From Centropus unirufus (lineage: Eukaryota > Chordata > Aves > Cuculiformes > Centropidae): DNA of 64,000 nt. Positions 1-12,538 of the stretch are shown here, one piece after another. The stretch spans positions 590,081 through 654,080 of the forward strand of contig VYZI01000320.1 in assembly GCA_013397695.1 (NCBI GenBank), in the 5' to 3' direction. Made by a program: the position numbers and the translations under genes. Each line of letters starts with the position of its first letter. The first letter of the stretch is position 1. The notes beneath the pieces are model-generated. The model saw only the letters and a program-made list of their open reading frames with translations, did not search any database and was not told the DNA's origin.

Positions 1-1124
1 TGCCATAGACATCTGATATTTCAGATACTTTGAGCTGGGAAAAAAAACCAAAACAACAACATGCAAAATAGTAAATATGAGTCAGACATGGGAAAAAGCA
101 CATAAAATAGAAAATATGATGGATGATGTAGAACTATGGTGTATTCCATGTAATCCAGAAGAGACCAAAGGTCAAATGCAATAGACTGGGAACATAGCAA
201 ACTGTGAATTGGTTCCTCAAGAAAATGAGAATAGATAAAAAAATCAGGATGCAGCAATAGAAAAAAAAATAGTAATAAGAAATTTCAGTGGTTCAGGTAA
301 CTAGGCAGCTAATCGCTATTCTTTAAGTCTTTTTAATGTGCTTGCTTCCCTGTCCCTCTCCTACTTGTGTGCTGCCCAGCTTAGTGTGCTACTGCCAAAA
401 ATACCAAAATAGAACCATTATTTCACTTCTCACCTGAGTTAGGGAGAGACATAAATGGTTGCTATGTACTTTTTATTGTCTGAGATCTCCACATCCTCTG
501 CTTCTTTTGACAATAGTATGTGTATTTCCAAAAGCTTTTGTACAGAATATTAAGGATGGAGGCTATGTGTTCTTGCAGATACCTCATTACAGAAGCAGGT
601 GCAGATAATGGGTGTCCCATATTGAATAGCATTCAACAATAAAATCAGTTTTTGTGGCATTGGCAACAAATGAGTTTGAAACAGATGCGTCAGTTCATAC
701 TGTGACAGTTAATAACAAGGCAGTTTTCTCCATGCAGGATGCGCATCCAGCAAACTTACATAACACATCCATGAATGTACATTCAACAAAATCTCTACTT
801 AAAATTTCTAGGTTCTCCAACCCTAATTTGGGTATCATCTTCAAGAAAGCCCCACTACAGTGTGTCTATATCTGGGTCAGACATCTGGAACTGCAGTGGA
901 ATAGTTCCAAGGTTTCTCCCACATCTGCTCATTTTTTGTTTCATAAGTAAATGGTCTCATAGAAACAAGAAGAGTTCAAATGTGTGCCCTGGGGTACGTC
1001 ATGTATGGCATTTCTAGCAGATCAGCGGCAGTGATCGTCCCATTCTACTCTGCAGTGGTGTGGCACCACCTTTAGCTCAGTGTGCAGTTGAGTGACACAG
1101 TATAAAAAGAATATAAAGCTACTG
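1..1124. other. Intergenic, no gene seen
   Basis: AT-rich unique sequence. The small open frames near 650-1017 have no recognisable motif or coding bias. Confidence 0.6.
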
Positions 1125-1592
1125 AGAGTGTTGAGAGGAGGGCCACAAACCTGGTGAAGGGTTGAGAGGAGGAGCCATATGAGGAGTAGCTAAACTCACT
1201 TGGTCTGTTCAGTCTGGAGGAGTCTAGGGAAGACCACATTGCGGTCTACAGCTTCCTCACAAGGGGAAGAGGAGGAGCAGGAGCACTCTTCTCTCTGGCC
1301 ACCAATGATTGGACCAGATGGAATGGCAGTAAGAAGTGCTAGAGGAGGTTTAGGCTGAATATTAGGAATATTAGATTGGAGAATCTTCACCCAGAGGGTG
1401 GTGGAGCACTGAAACAAGCTCCCCAGGGAGGTAGTCATGGTGCCAAGCCTGACGAAATTCAAGAAACATCTGGACAAACACCTTCAGACACGTGGTATGA
1501 ATGTTGGGGTTGTTCTGTGCAGGGACAGGAGTTGAATTCAACAATCCTTGTTGGTCTCTTCCAACTCAGGACATTCTCTGATTTTATAAAAT
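1125..1592 (+). mobile_element. CR1 LINE 3' fragment
   Basis: This reads as a diverged 5'-truncated CR1 tail. It has the 'agaggagggccacaaa' start, 'ggagaatcttcacccagag', 'ggtggtggagcactg', 'aagctccccagggaggtagt' and the terminal 'ggtctcttccaactcaggacattctctgatttta'. Many stops; no coding potential. Confidence 0.85.
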
Positions 1593-4500
1593 AATGAAAA
1601 TTGGGAAATGACGTTGTTTTCTTCATATCTTATCAAAAAGGAAAGTGCATTGTTTTTGCCTTTTCTTTTTATTTGATTGTTCACCCATGAATGGTTTCCA
1701 TACTGCTGCATCTCACTAAAAGAAGCCTTTAATTGTTATTTTAGAAAAAAAACCTCCATTTCACATTTTCCAATTATTTTTTTGTGCACAGTACAAAGAA
1801 AACTATAGTGGATAAAAACTCATTTGGTAATCTCACTCAGACTTTAGAATTTCTTTCAATCTCATTTTATTTCTCAGCATGGGTTTTGTTTTGCATAATA
1901 TTCAAGCCTGTGAATCTAAATTTCATTGATACAGATTTGTATACTTCCATAGATCCAACGGATGTCAACACTCTTTTTCTAACTAATGTAGCACATTCTA
2001 AAAGTCATCCACGGATGAAAAAATCCACTACAGCTACATGGCTAATGAGAATAGATTAACAACATTTGATTGTGCAGCAGAACTTCAATTACTACCTAAA
2101 GACAAAGCTGTGTTACAACAGTTAACACACAATTAACTCCTGGAATTCCTGCTGCTTGTGTATTCCTATTGTTTGAGGGAAGCTTACTCAGTCCCAAGGA
2201 CATTTTTGTTCTCCAAAAGTTGATTTACAAATCACAGAACTTATCTGGTCTGGAACAAATGCAGAGTTTTGTCAGATGAATGGAAATTAGTTGCTTCAAT
2301 CTATTAAAAGAGTTTTGATAAAAGACTCCCTGGAGGCTGTGCTAACAAGTTCCACCACAACAGTGGAAGTTATGGTATTTGCACCCTCTCTGAACTTTTT
2401 CTGTAGTAATATCTGAAGTAAAGGGGGCGCGGGGGCGTAGGACAATGACCATCATAAGGTTGTTCTTGTTTCCTTAATGCTAAAAATGTCATCAGTGCTC
2501 TAATGCAGCCCCAAATGATTAAAAAAGAGAGAAATAAGACATTTTTAAAACTATTTACCAAATGAATGCCTTTCTTAAACTGAAAGGTTTAAGTCCAGGT
2601 TTGTTTTTGTGAGATTTGTGGATAATGATTCTTAGCTGAAATAGCTACCATTCTGCCCTTATATATTTATTTTATACTGTATCTTTATGCTGTTGGGTAA
2701 ATAAAATTTACAGGTGTTAATACAGCCTGACATGGAATTTTCCACTTCCAAATGTCTGAAGGAAAGGCAAATATGTTAAAATCGTTAACACCTGTATTTT
2801 ATAGAGAAAAGTAAGGCCTCTTCTAAAAACGCTCTGCTATCTTTCTTACGATGACATGAAATGTCTTCTGGGTATATTTAACATAGGTCTTATAAATTTC
2901 TGTCTAAAAAATCTGTTTCTCTCCACAGAAAGTAAAAGGAACTCACAAGATATAAAACTCATAGTCAGTTGTTCAGTTCCGAGATCTCCCAGCCACAGGA
3001 CTGTTTGTCAGAGGATTCAGTACCAGCATGACCTAACTAAAGCCTACAGGACAAGAGGACTCCTCTAAGTTCCACAAAGTTCTGTGAATCTGCAACCTCC
3101 CCCCCAAAATATCAGGTGGATATTTACTGAGAAAACACAACTTTTTCCCCAAACCATGTTCAATTTTGGTGATACAGCCCAGAAATCAGTAAAAAGGTGG
3201 AAGAATAATACCTGTACATATCTGAATTATATACAATTAATACATGAAGCATATGCCCGAATCCTATTTATCCTTGGCTCGGAATGTGTGAGTATGAGTT
3301 ATGTTTTCTTACTTATTAGATAGCACCTGACACAGTTGGACTCAAATCTGTGTGCTCTTTCAAAACACCTGCTAAACAACTGATAATTTGAATGGAGATA
3401 TTCACCTGGAATGGAAGAAAACCTAATCATTTCTAAGAGGCAGAAAGTTCTTACCAGGGGACTGAATTCCTATTGTTTTCCCATCTTATTCTACATAATT
3501 CTTCTCCAGGCATTGTATCTATTTTTTTCAGAAAAAATACTTTTCCTTTCTTGAAGCCAGATAAAAACTTGGATTCTTTGCAGTGAGTGATGTAATCTCA
3601 CTTTTGCTATATATGGTATTATGAAGAAGTAGTAATATGATTTCATATCTTTTAAAAGTGAAAATAAATGTCTAGTACATGCAAGAAGACCTATTTTAGA
3701 ACTGTAACCACAGAAATCTTTCATTCGCCTGAAACAAGATAAAGTCAGTTGTGCCATGACCATAGCACTGGTATTAACCTGGACCCAGTGGCAATGCCTC
3801 AGTTTCTAGGATGGAAAACCTGCAAGAAATCTCCCAGAAAGAGCTACTTCTGCATGAATCCCTTCCCTCTGTGTTAATCTGTGTATATATATATATCTTC
3901 AGTACATAGACATATTCTGTGTATATATATATTGGCTGGAATACCAATAAGATCCATTAACTAAAGTTCCTTTTGACAAAAACATAGTGGTGAATTGAGT
4001 TTGTAAACCCTGAATATGCAAATACATTCAAATATTCTTTTAGTAACAGCCAGCTAATCACACTTGTGGGGTCCATTGCAAAAAGCTATTCTGTTTGCTT
4101 AACAGTTTTGTTTATATTTATAGTCATTTGAGGTAATTTCTGAATTGTCTGCTCCTGTCTTACAAAGTTGAAATGTGATTTTAAGGCTCTCCCTGAGCTA
4201 ATAATTTTTAGGCGCACTGTATGTGCATTGCATGTTTATAGCAAAAGTTATTATAATGAGGTTCTGGTTGAGTTCAATTACTCAAGACTTGCCTTTATTG
4301 AAATGACATCTCCTATTGTTCATCAAAGAACTTCATTAGGGTCTGTTGTTTCTTTAGCAACAGTAAGAACAAAACACCTGAGCCTTACCTAGAGTTAATC
4401 TCTGGACAATTTGGTTTAGTTTCATCGTGGTAAATTAGAGTTGTGGCTTGAACCGATTACTAAAACCAGAAACTTGGGGTCTGGGTCAGTTGTTGTTCAT

Positions 4501-6399
4501 ACAGAAGCTCCATCCATACCAGAGAAAACACCTGGTTTAAGTTACTGCAGGGAAACTTAAGTTGCTGCAGTGTAACTGAGAGAATAATCCAATCAATTAA
4601 CCAAAAGGATGTAGAGGAATTTTTACACCTTGATCTAAACTTTCGCTCTAATTTACATAGATTTGCATTAATTATACTTTTTTCAAAGGTATTTACATTA
4701 AGTAAAAGGTGTGCGGTCACTGATCCAACTGAGCTACTCCAGAAAAAAGTAACACTTAAAATCCATGTCAATAGCAGGCTGAATACCCAAATTAAAATAA
4801 TCTCAGTCCAACGAGTTAAAAACATCTCCCCTGGCTTAGTCCTTAACATACAAAGAGTAACTAAGTCAAACCCTGCCTCAACGCATTCTTTATTAGGGTC
4901 CAGTTACATTTTACAGTTCTCCTTGACTGTGAAACAAATAGTGTGGGGTAACACCCATACATTTAGAGACAGTCTTAACACAAGGAAATATTAAAATGCT
5001 GTTGGGGAAACACAAGGCCTTCAAAAGCTAAAAGCACTATTTTGCACTCTGTTCAATAGACCAGATCAATTGCTTGGGCCACAAAGTCTCCTGGAGGTTT
5101 TTCCATGCCTCTTATTAAATGAGGACACAGTCAAGATCTGGATATCTCTTATCACTGCAGTGCGATGTGCCAGCTCTGATCATAATCCAGCCACCATTAC
5201 TTTTTTTTTTTTTTAATGCCCTCAGGGTCAAAAAAAGCTATCAGGTTCTCCTTACCCTTGGGTAAGGCTATTGTTCTCATGACATTTGGCTGAGCACACC
5301 CAGGAAGGTTATAAAGTCAGTAGTCAGAAGTTTCAGAAGCTCACTGGTAAATAAAACTCAGTTTCAGGTGAACCTGGATTTTACACCACCTTCTCGTGTG
5401 TGTGTGTAGGGTAGGTTCATTTGGCGGTACAGCTTCCAGGGGCGAACTAATAAATACAGCTTTCCCTGTTCAAAATGCAATTGCTGTTCATGTATTCATG
5501 CAAATTCATGCCTGAGCCTGCATAACTCTTAAAAGCCCCGTATAAGGTCAGTGATTGTGCAGAACAGCAGGGGGTGGGTTTTAGTTAATGCTACTGCTCT
5601 TTTTGCAGTAGTTTTCTAAAATGATTGTGTGATAGCTTGTATGCATTTTGCATTTGACTAGCCTGTTTTCCACTCCCCTTCCTATTATGTGTCTTCTTTC
5701 AAGCTACTACTTATTTCATTTCTTTTCAGATACTCTCAGAGTTACCTATTGAAAAAAATAGCCATTAGCTGTCCACCACATACAGAAGAACAGTAACTAA
5801 AGAAATCTAGCAATCACAAAATGACAAAGCCAGGGAACAAAAGGTTACTATTTACGGTGGTTGAATCTCCAGGGGGGAAAGAATACGTGGAGAAATTGAA
5901 AGAAGGCAGATAGGAGGGACAATGTTCTTGCTGAACGACAGAAAATACATTATTGTTCCTCACTTGTGTATTTGCACTTCGTTTTGAAAAGTAGTATCCT
6001 ACTCTATTGATTTTGAGCATAATTAGAAAAGAGTAAATTCAAGGATGGTATTAGGCTTTATGCAGAAGAATGGCTCAGGTAATTTAATATACAATAGGCC
6101 ACAGACCAGAGCAGAAATTATTTGCTGTGCAGACAAAAAGAGGTCTAGCATTCCACTACACAACTACAAAACTACTCCTGCAAGCTGGAAAAAAAAAAAA
6201 AAAATCAAACCAAAAAACTCAAACTTGCACCTCTTGCGTTGCACTACTTCTATATGTAGTGTGCTCCAAACACAACCACTGTTTCACAATGATCACAAGG
6301 TGGTATCACTGTCAGCAGAATCATTTTGTTGAAATCCAGCAACCTTCGCCAAGTCTCAAGAAAGGCTCTGACCCTGTGTCTTCTCCTGGTCACAATATG
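1593..6399. other. Intergenic, no gene seen
   Basis: Unique AT-rich sequence with microsatellites at 3878-3932, a T14 run at 5201-5214 and a short (GT)n near 5396-5408. The stretch around 5300-5460 (a TATAAA-like box, then AATAAA, then a GT-rich part) faintly resembles an LTR end but I cannot place it. Confidence 0.5.
3878..3932. repeat. (TA)n microsatellite pair
   Basis: Two short runs, CTGTGTATATATATATAT and CTGTGTATATATATAT, about 37 bp apart, look like a local duplication. Confidence 0.8.
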
Positions 6400-7028
6400 A
6401 CTTTGCAGCCAATATAGCTGTAGCGGCCAGCTGCCATATACCCACCCAGCCACTCTCTCCCTGCCCCTCCTCAACAGGACAGGGGGAGAAAATAAGACAA
6501 AAGAGGTCATAGGTTGACGTAAAGACAGGGAAATCCCCTGTCAGTTACAATCATGGGCAAAACAGGGGGACACCAATGTAATTTATTGTCAATTAAATAG
6601 AGCTAGATGGTGAAAAACTATGAAAAAATTACAACAGTCCCTTCCCCTTGGAACGCATGCTTTCCTAGGCTAAATTTCATTTATTCAATCCAACTCCTCT
6701 ACTTCCTCCTCCCCAAGAAGCACAGAAGGATGGAGAATGAAGTTTTCAGTCAGTCCATAACAGCTCCTCTCTGCCACTCCTTCCCCTTTTCTCCATTGCT
6801 CAGAATTAGTCTGTTGCTCATACCTCATCCACTTTTCCCCTGTTCCATCGTGGGGTCCCTCCTGTGGCATACAATCCTTCCAAATCCACACAGGCATGAG
6901 TCCTCTCCGTGTGATGCAGTCCTTCAGGATAGGCTTCTTCCAGCACGGGCTCTCCACAGGCTGCAGGGCAATCTCTGCTCTCTTTCTTGGAGTACCTTCT
7001 CCCCCTCCTTCTTCTCTCACATACACAT
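6400..7028 (-). mobile_element. Probable avian endogenous retroviral LTR fragment
   Basis: The block resembles a common avian LTR family in reverse orientation. It has 'cagccactctctccctgcccc', 'ggttgacgtaaagacaggga', a 'gtaatttattgtcaattaaat' segment, and then 'ccatcgtggggtccctcctg' and 'ctccacaggctgcagggcaatctctgctc' type repeats ending near 'cctccttcttctctcacat'. The end toward 7028 seems truncated. No viral genes are attached. The assignment is from memory of the family. Confidence 0.5.
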
Positions 7029-7313
7029 TTGAATAATTTGAATAAGTTTTGCTTGTGGTCTACTGTATCTTCTAAGCCAGACTGAGGGATTTCAGTTTGT
7101 TACTTACTGATCCATAAACTAAACTCACATGAACATTACTAATACAACCACAATCTCAAAAATTAATTTTGTTCATTTGTATTTTAAAAAGTACGTTCAA
7201 GACATGCAATTATTTACTAAATATTTTTAAAATGTTGCTGGATTTTCTTATTTTTAGTTGCTGCAGGGTTTTTTTTTTCTACATTTTTACTGGTCTTGCA
7301 AGAATGACTGAGC

Positions 7314-7482
7314 ACTGATACAGGTTCTCCAGAGAGGTAGTGGAGTCCCCATCTTTGGAGTTATTCAAAAGTCATCTAGACACTATCCTGGACAATTAGC
7401 TGTAGGTGCTCCTGCTTAAGCAAGGAGGCTCGGACCAGACGACCTCCAGAGGTCCCTTCCAACCTCAGTCATGCAGTGGTTA
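7314..7482 (+). mobile_element. CR1 LINE 3' end
   Basis: A short CR1 tail: 'caggttctccagagaggtag', 'tggagtccccatctttggag', 'gctcctgcttaagcaagg' and 'cagaggtcccttccaacctcag'. This belongs to the CR1 group ending in 'gacctccagaggtcccttccaacc'. Confidence 0.85.
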
Positions 7483-8717
7483 TAATGTGGTGTCTACATG
7501 ACTTTGTGTGGAAGCAATTTTATCTGACTATAGGTTGAAATGACTCACTAATTACATACACTATATATACTGAACATCTCTATGTAGCAAAATGCCTGGG
7601 GCAGAACTGTGGTGATTTGTGCTTATGAGCGAATGAAATCTGACCAACAGAGCTAAAAAATGCACTTGTGACACCAAAAACTGCTCCAAAGGGAATTAAA
7701 CTCAATGTCTAGGATTAATATTGCATGATTTCAAAAACAGTGTAAGCATTTAACTAGTGTCAATAATTTTCTCCTTCCTCTCATGGTCCACCACATAATC
7801 AGGTGTTGGTAATGCTAGAATTGAAAAATAATTTTTCATGGATAAGTAACTACACTGGTCAAGAGTATGACAGAAATATGGCTTCTTTTCCCATCCACTC
7901 CACTACTTCTGTATAACTGATAAATACAATTTTTATTAACTTTACATTATTTTGTGCAATGGTATAGAAAGAAGTAAACCATCACAGATCAAAGATCTCT
8001 AATATTATAATTAAAACCAAAATATTCAGACAGAATATCAAAACCAAAAAATATACTGACTTTTGTGTTCTATACCACACAGTGACCTTACAGTTACTAG
8101 AAGTACCTCACTGAAAGGCATTCCAGTTTAAAACCTCTGAATTGATTTTTTAAAATAAGTCAATAAATAAATTAGTGTCCACCTGCTGTATATAATCACG
8201 ATAAATTTGGACTTTACCAGTGATGTTTCAGTGGAGGTTTCAAGTATAACAAGCTGAATTGAGTTCTGCAAGTTAGTAGGCATATTCTAGTTAAGTTGTG
8301 CTTCATTAGGCTGGAAGGGTCTAACTCTGCTCCAGGTGCTTTGAGGGAGACATAGAAAAATACACTGATGCTCGTTTAACCATATTTAAGTTGCTGATGA
8401 CATATGAAAATTGGAGAAGTTAAAAAGAATGAAAAAACTTAACGTTCCTTTAACTAAGAGGAAGGTCAGCAATATTAAGATAGCAATAACTGAACCAAAT
8501 GGACATGATCAAAGCACAGAAATCGAGAGGCTCATTAGTGTTAGCAGAAGAGTGCCTTAGGGCACTAAGGTGGAAATATCCAGAAGTAAATGCAAGGTAC
8601 TCTCATGGCATTTCCCTGATGGGGTCATGGAAATTATTAGTCATCTCCATGATAACATTTACTACAAAGATTAAAATAAGGAAAATATGAAAAGTAAGGC
8701 AAATAAGGAACAGTTTT

Positions 8718-8889
8718 CCCATAGAATTTGTGAGTGCCCCACACCTGGAGGTGTTCAAGGCCAGACTGGATGAGGCTTTGAGCAACTTAATCCAGTGGCA
8801 GTTGTCTGTGCCCATGGCAGGGCAGGGTGGAACTGAATGGTCTTTAAGGTTCTTTCCAACCCAAACCATTCTGTTTCCATAATTCTATG
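8718..8889 (+). mobile_element. CR1 LINE 3' end
   Basis: A CR1 tail with 'ctggaggtgttcaaggccag', 'ggatgaggctttgagcaac', 'tggtctttaaggttctttcc' and 'aacccaaaccattctg', ending in an 'ttctatga' motif. Confidence 0.9.
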
Positions 8890-9647
8890 AAAATATCAAA
8901 GTTTCTTCTTTTTTCTTGCAGTTCAAATTTTCTTTTAAAATATACTTCCCGAGGATAAAAGACCTCTCTCTGAGATGTATACAGAAATGACCTCTAGGAG
9001 AAAAGAATTACATTACAGTTAAATTTAGGCATTATACTTTCAAAAAGTGAACCTTAACAAAGGGAAAAGAAACGAAGAGCTTTCTGCTGTGGCACTAATT
9101 CAGGAAAATATATGCCTGCTTCATTTGATTTCAACCAGGAGTTTAAATGCAAACTCTGTTGGACTCCAAATGCAGTAGCCTTAGCTGAAGTTCAGTAAGA
9201 TAAATCTTTTCCAAACAGTCATATAGGTGTCTCTAACAATTAAGAAAAAGGGAGCAGTGAGCCCCAGAGGTGATTCCTGGCACAAGCCTAGTCACTTTAC
9301 AGTGAGCTGAACTGTCCTTGAAATGCTTATCTTTTTTATGAGGGAGGCGGAATGACTAGGATATTGCTTGGCTGAACAAAGATCTCCTGATCTCCCAGGG
9401 CTAAGATGCATATCAGAGCCCCTGAAGTAATGTGGGGATTCTAGTGTTTTATAAATACAAAGATCAGGAGGCTGGGAGGACAGAACTGGACTTAGTTCTC
9501 AGTGAAGGATTTATCTCACCTAACTTCAGATTTTGAAATCCAGAGAGCATAGAGTGCTCTCTGGATAGGCAATGGAGAAAGACTAACATTTTCAGAAAAG
9601 GAACTATTTATTTCTTTTATATATCTGCATTATGATGAAATTATATC

Positions 9648-9988
9648 ATAGAAGCATAGAATCATAGAAAGTTCTGGGTTGAAAGGAACCTTTAACATCA
9701 TCCAGTTCCAACCCCACTGTCATGGACAGGGACACCTTTCACTGGATCAGGTTGATCAAAGCCTCATCCAACCTGGCCTTGAGTACCTCCAGGGGTGGGC
9801 ATCCATTACTTCTCTGGATGACCTGTTCCAGTGCCTCACTGCCCTCATTAAACAATTTCTTCCTAATATCAAATCTAAATCTTTCCCCTTTCAGCCAAAA
9901 AATGCTCCTGTTCATTCTACCCCTACGTTCCCTGATGAACAGCCTCTCCCCAGCTTTCTTGTAGGTCCCACTTCAACGCTTAAATAAC
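9648..9988 (-). mobile_element. CR1 LINE 3' end
   Basis: A reverse-oriented CR1 tail starting with 'tagaatcatagaaagttctg'. It contains 'gggttgaaaggaacctttaa', 'cctcatccaacctggccttg' and 'tcttgtaggtcccacttcaa'. Overlapping open frames on the plus strand are shadows of this repeat. Confidence 0.92.
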
Positions 9989-12212
9989 TAAAGTAAGTAA
10001 ATGTCCCTCTCCACTAGGTAAGAAGGAAGCACAAAACTGCTCCTACTCTTGTTAATATCTGCACTGCATATCATTGGATGAACCCTGCTTCAGGCATCAC
10101 ACGAAGCTGGTCAGGGAGACATGATGCTGAAATTCTTGTGCAAGATGTCCAATTCCTATGCTCGGATGGCAGAGAGATACCTGGCTCCAATGATATGCCC
10201 AGGTGCCTTTTGAGAGAGCTGCCTAAACTAGTGTGTCAGTAAACAGTCCAGAGTCTCCACGTTTTGCCAATGATTCCCCCCAAAAAGTTATTTCTAACTA
10301 TAGTTTGCTGTCAGGCTTAGGCAGAAAGGAAGGAAGGATCTTCACTGCAGGATAAGGTTTTCCCTCAAATCCGTCACCTGTTTCTTTGTATTCCATTTTA
10401 GCATTCATTATGCTTATGTCAGAACAATTTGTCTTCACAAGATTATTACCAAAAGCAGATATAAGGTCTTACTTTTTGATTTATGAAACACTCGTCTCAT
10501 AGACTGCTCAATGAAAACTAAGGAAGAAGGAGAAGCTTTATGAATACTATTCACTACACTACTTAAGATATCCGAAATTAGCTGTGTTGCCTCCAATTCT
10601 TCAGCCTTTGAACAACACCTAGTCCTCTCTCCTCAAATGATTATTTTTGTTCTGAATAAGCATTTAACTCTCTGAATTTTCCTATTTATTGCAGAAAATT
10701 CACTTTCCTTCCCTCTCAATTTCATTATTTCTCTGTCAGACAGGATTTTTTTTTCTCTCCTCCACCAAGTACTATCAAAATGTTAATTTTATTTTTCTAT
10801 TGGAGAAAATACTAAAATCCTGTGGTAGCTCCCTTTTCACTCTCATCCTATATGCATTGCTTCCCCTTCAAAAATTCCTTTATTCTACATGATTTTGTGC
10901 CCTAGATTCTCTGGATTGTTGGCAGTTGCCTCCATTTATATCTCTTAATCTTCCCATGTCACACTTCTAAGCTGCCATTTCAGGTTTATGTCAGTCATCT
11001 GTCATTCACTCCAGTCCCCTGACTTCAATTTGCTTCCTTTTTTTTATTTAGTGAGGCAACTTACACACCCACCATTTAGTTCTCTATTTAACAAAAACAG
11101 TCGAAAAGAAACAGATACACAAAGGACTAAACTCTGTTCTGCTACGTCTATACATTCTAAATTAATTAAATGGAGAAAAGCTGTTTTAAATGTGAGAACT
11201 GACATTCCAGCATCAAATGTACCTGTTGGAGCACTTTGAGAATAGTAAAGGCAGATCTGATCAAAAGGCTGAGTGGAAAAGAATACATAACTGGATACAC
11301 ATGCTCTGTTTTTTAAAATCTCAGCAGACAGTGATGTTTTGCAATGCAAGCACTAAAAGGAAAGGAAAAAACTTTCTTCAGCGATAGTTTTGAAGCTGCA
11401 TGAAATGTCATAATTTTTCTCTACTCTTACACTGGGTTGAGAAGAAAAAAAAGCTTTTGAATGTATTAATGAAAAAATAAAATAGAATTGACCACAGCAA
11501 ACTTTTGAAGCATCCCAAATCTTTCCCCAAGACTTCCCTGCCCACAGTTTAATGCAGACTGGCACATCATGCACCATGGTAAGGGCTGTTAAAGTGTTAC
11601 TCACACATCAACGAACTGGCAGGCCTTAGCACCTAATTCACTACATCCACAGTGAGCTGCTTTAAATGACAGACTAATAACTATAAGCAAGTTAATAAAT
11701 AGAATAGCTACATACACTGAGCAAAATATGTCAAAAGCAAAATATGTCTGTCAATCTAAATTTTACAGTACAAATGCAGAAGATTTTTCTTCTAGTAGCC
11801 TTATTTTCATGCAGAGAAGCAGTATTCTGAGTGTTGTGATAATCCTTAAAAATCCTGAGATGGACCCATCTTACTGAAAATAAATCATTTAGTAAAATGC
11901 CACCCAATCTTTTCTTGCTTGTCACCTTGAGGCCATAGCACTGCTATTTGCAGTAGTAAAAATGGCAGCTGAGACATACAGGCATTTAACAAGTCAGGTC
12001 TGACAGCAGATTTTCTGAGTGCTTTTGAGTTCTGCAGAGGGCAAAAGTACGCAACAATTTTGCTTTTCTGTCTTTAGACGAGAGAAGACCAGCAGAGCTG
12101 GTGAAGGGCCTGGAGAGCAATTCAGCAATTCATACCCACCATCTATAACTTCTGATAAGACAAGAAGTTTGGGAGCACATCTGTAGTTTGAACCCATTTT
12201 TATAGTGGCTTT

Positions 12213-12538
12213 TATCATAGAATTGTAGTATGGTTTCAGTTGGAAAGGATCTTAAAAGCCCATTCAGTTCCAGCCTCCCTGCCATGGACTGGGACACTTT
12301 CAATGGATCAGGCTGCTCAAAGCCTCATCCAACCTGGCCTTGAACACCTCGAGGGATGGGGCATCCGTGACTTCTCTGGGTAACTTGTGTCAGTAAAACC
12401 TTTACCCCTTGTCCTGCAGTCCCTGATAAAGAGCTCCTCTCCAGCTTTCTTGTAGGCCCCCTTTAAGTACTGGAAGGCTGCTGTAAGGTCTCCCTGGAGC
12501 TTTTTCTTATCTAGGCTGAACAATTCCAAGTTTGCATA
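12213..12538 (-). mobile_element. CR1 LINE 3' end
   Basis: A reverse-oriented CR1 tail: 'tatcatagaattgtagtatg', 'cagttggaaaggatcttaaa', 'cctcatccaacctggccttg', 'ggaaggctgctgtaaggtct' and a final 'taggctgaacaattccaa'. Confidence 0.92.

Larger units (their letters stand above)
7483..12212. other. Intergenic, unique apart from two CR1 ends
   Basis: Outside the CR1 copies at 8718-8889 and 9648-9988 I see only AT-rich sequence with short poly-A/T runs. No exon-like segment with paired splice sites was recognised. Confidence 0.55.

Noticed and set aside
4460..4849. 129-residue minus-strand open frame with Trp/Leu-rich hydrophobic segments
   Set aside because: AT-rich intergenic sequence with no motif, no splice partners and no recognised homologue. 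Chance open frame is the simplest reading.
6685..7026. 113-residue minus-strand open frame and its 141-residue plus-strand partner
   Set aside because: Both fall in the probable LTR fragment. They are not retroviral genes and show no conserved motif.
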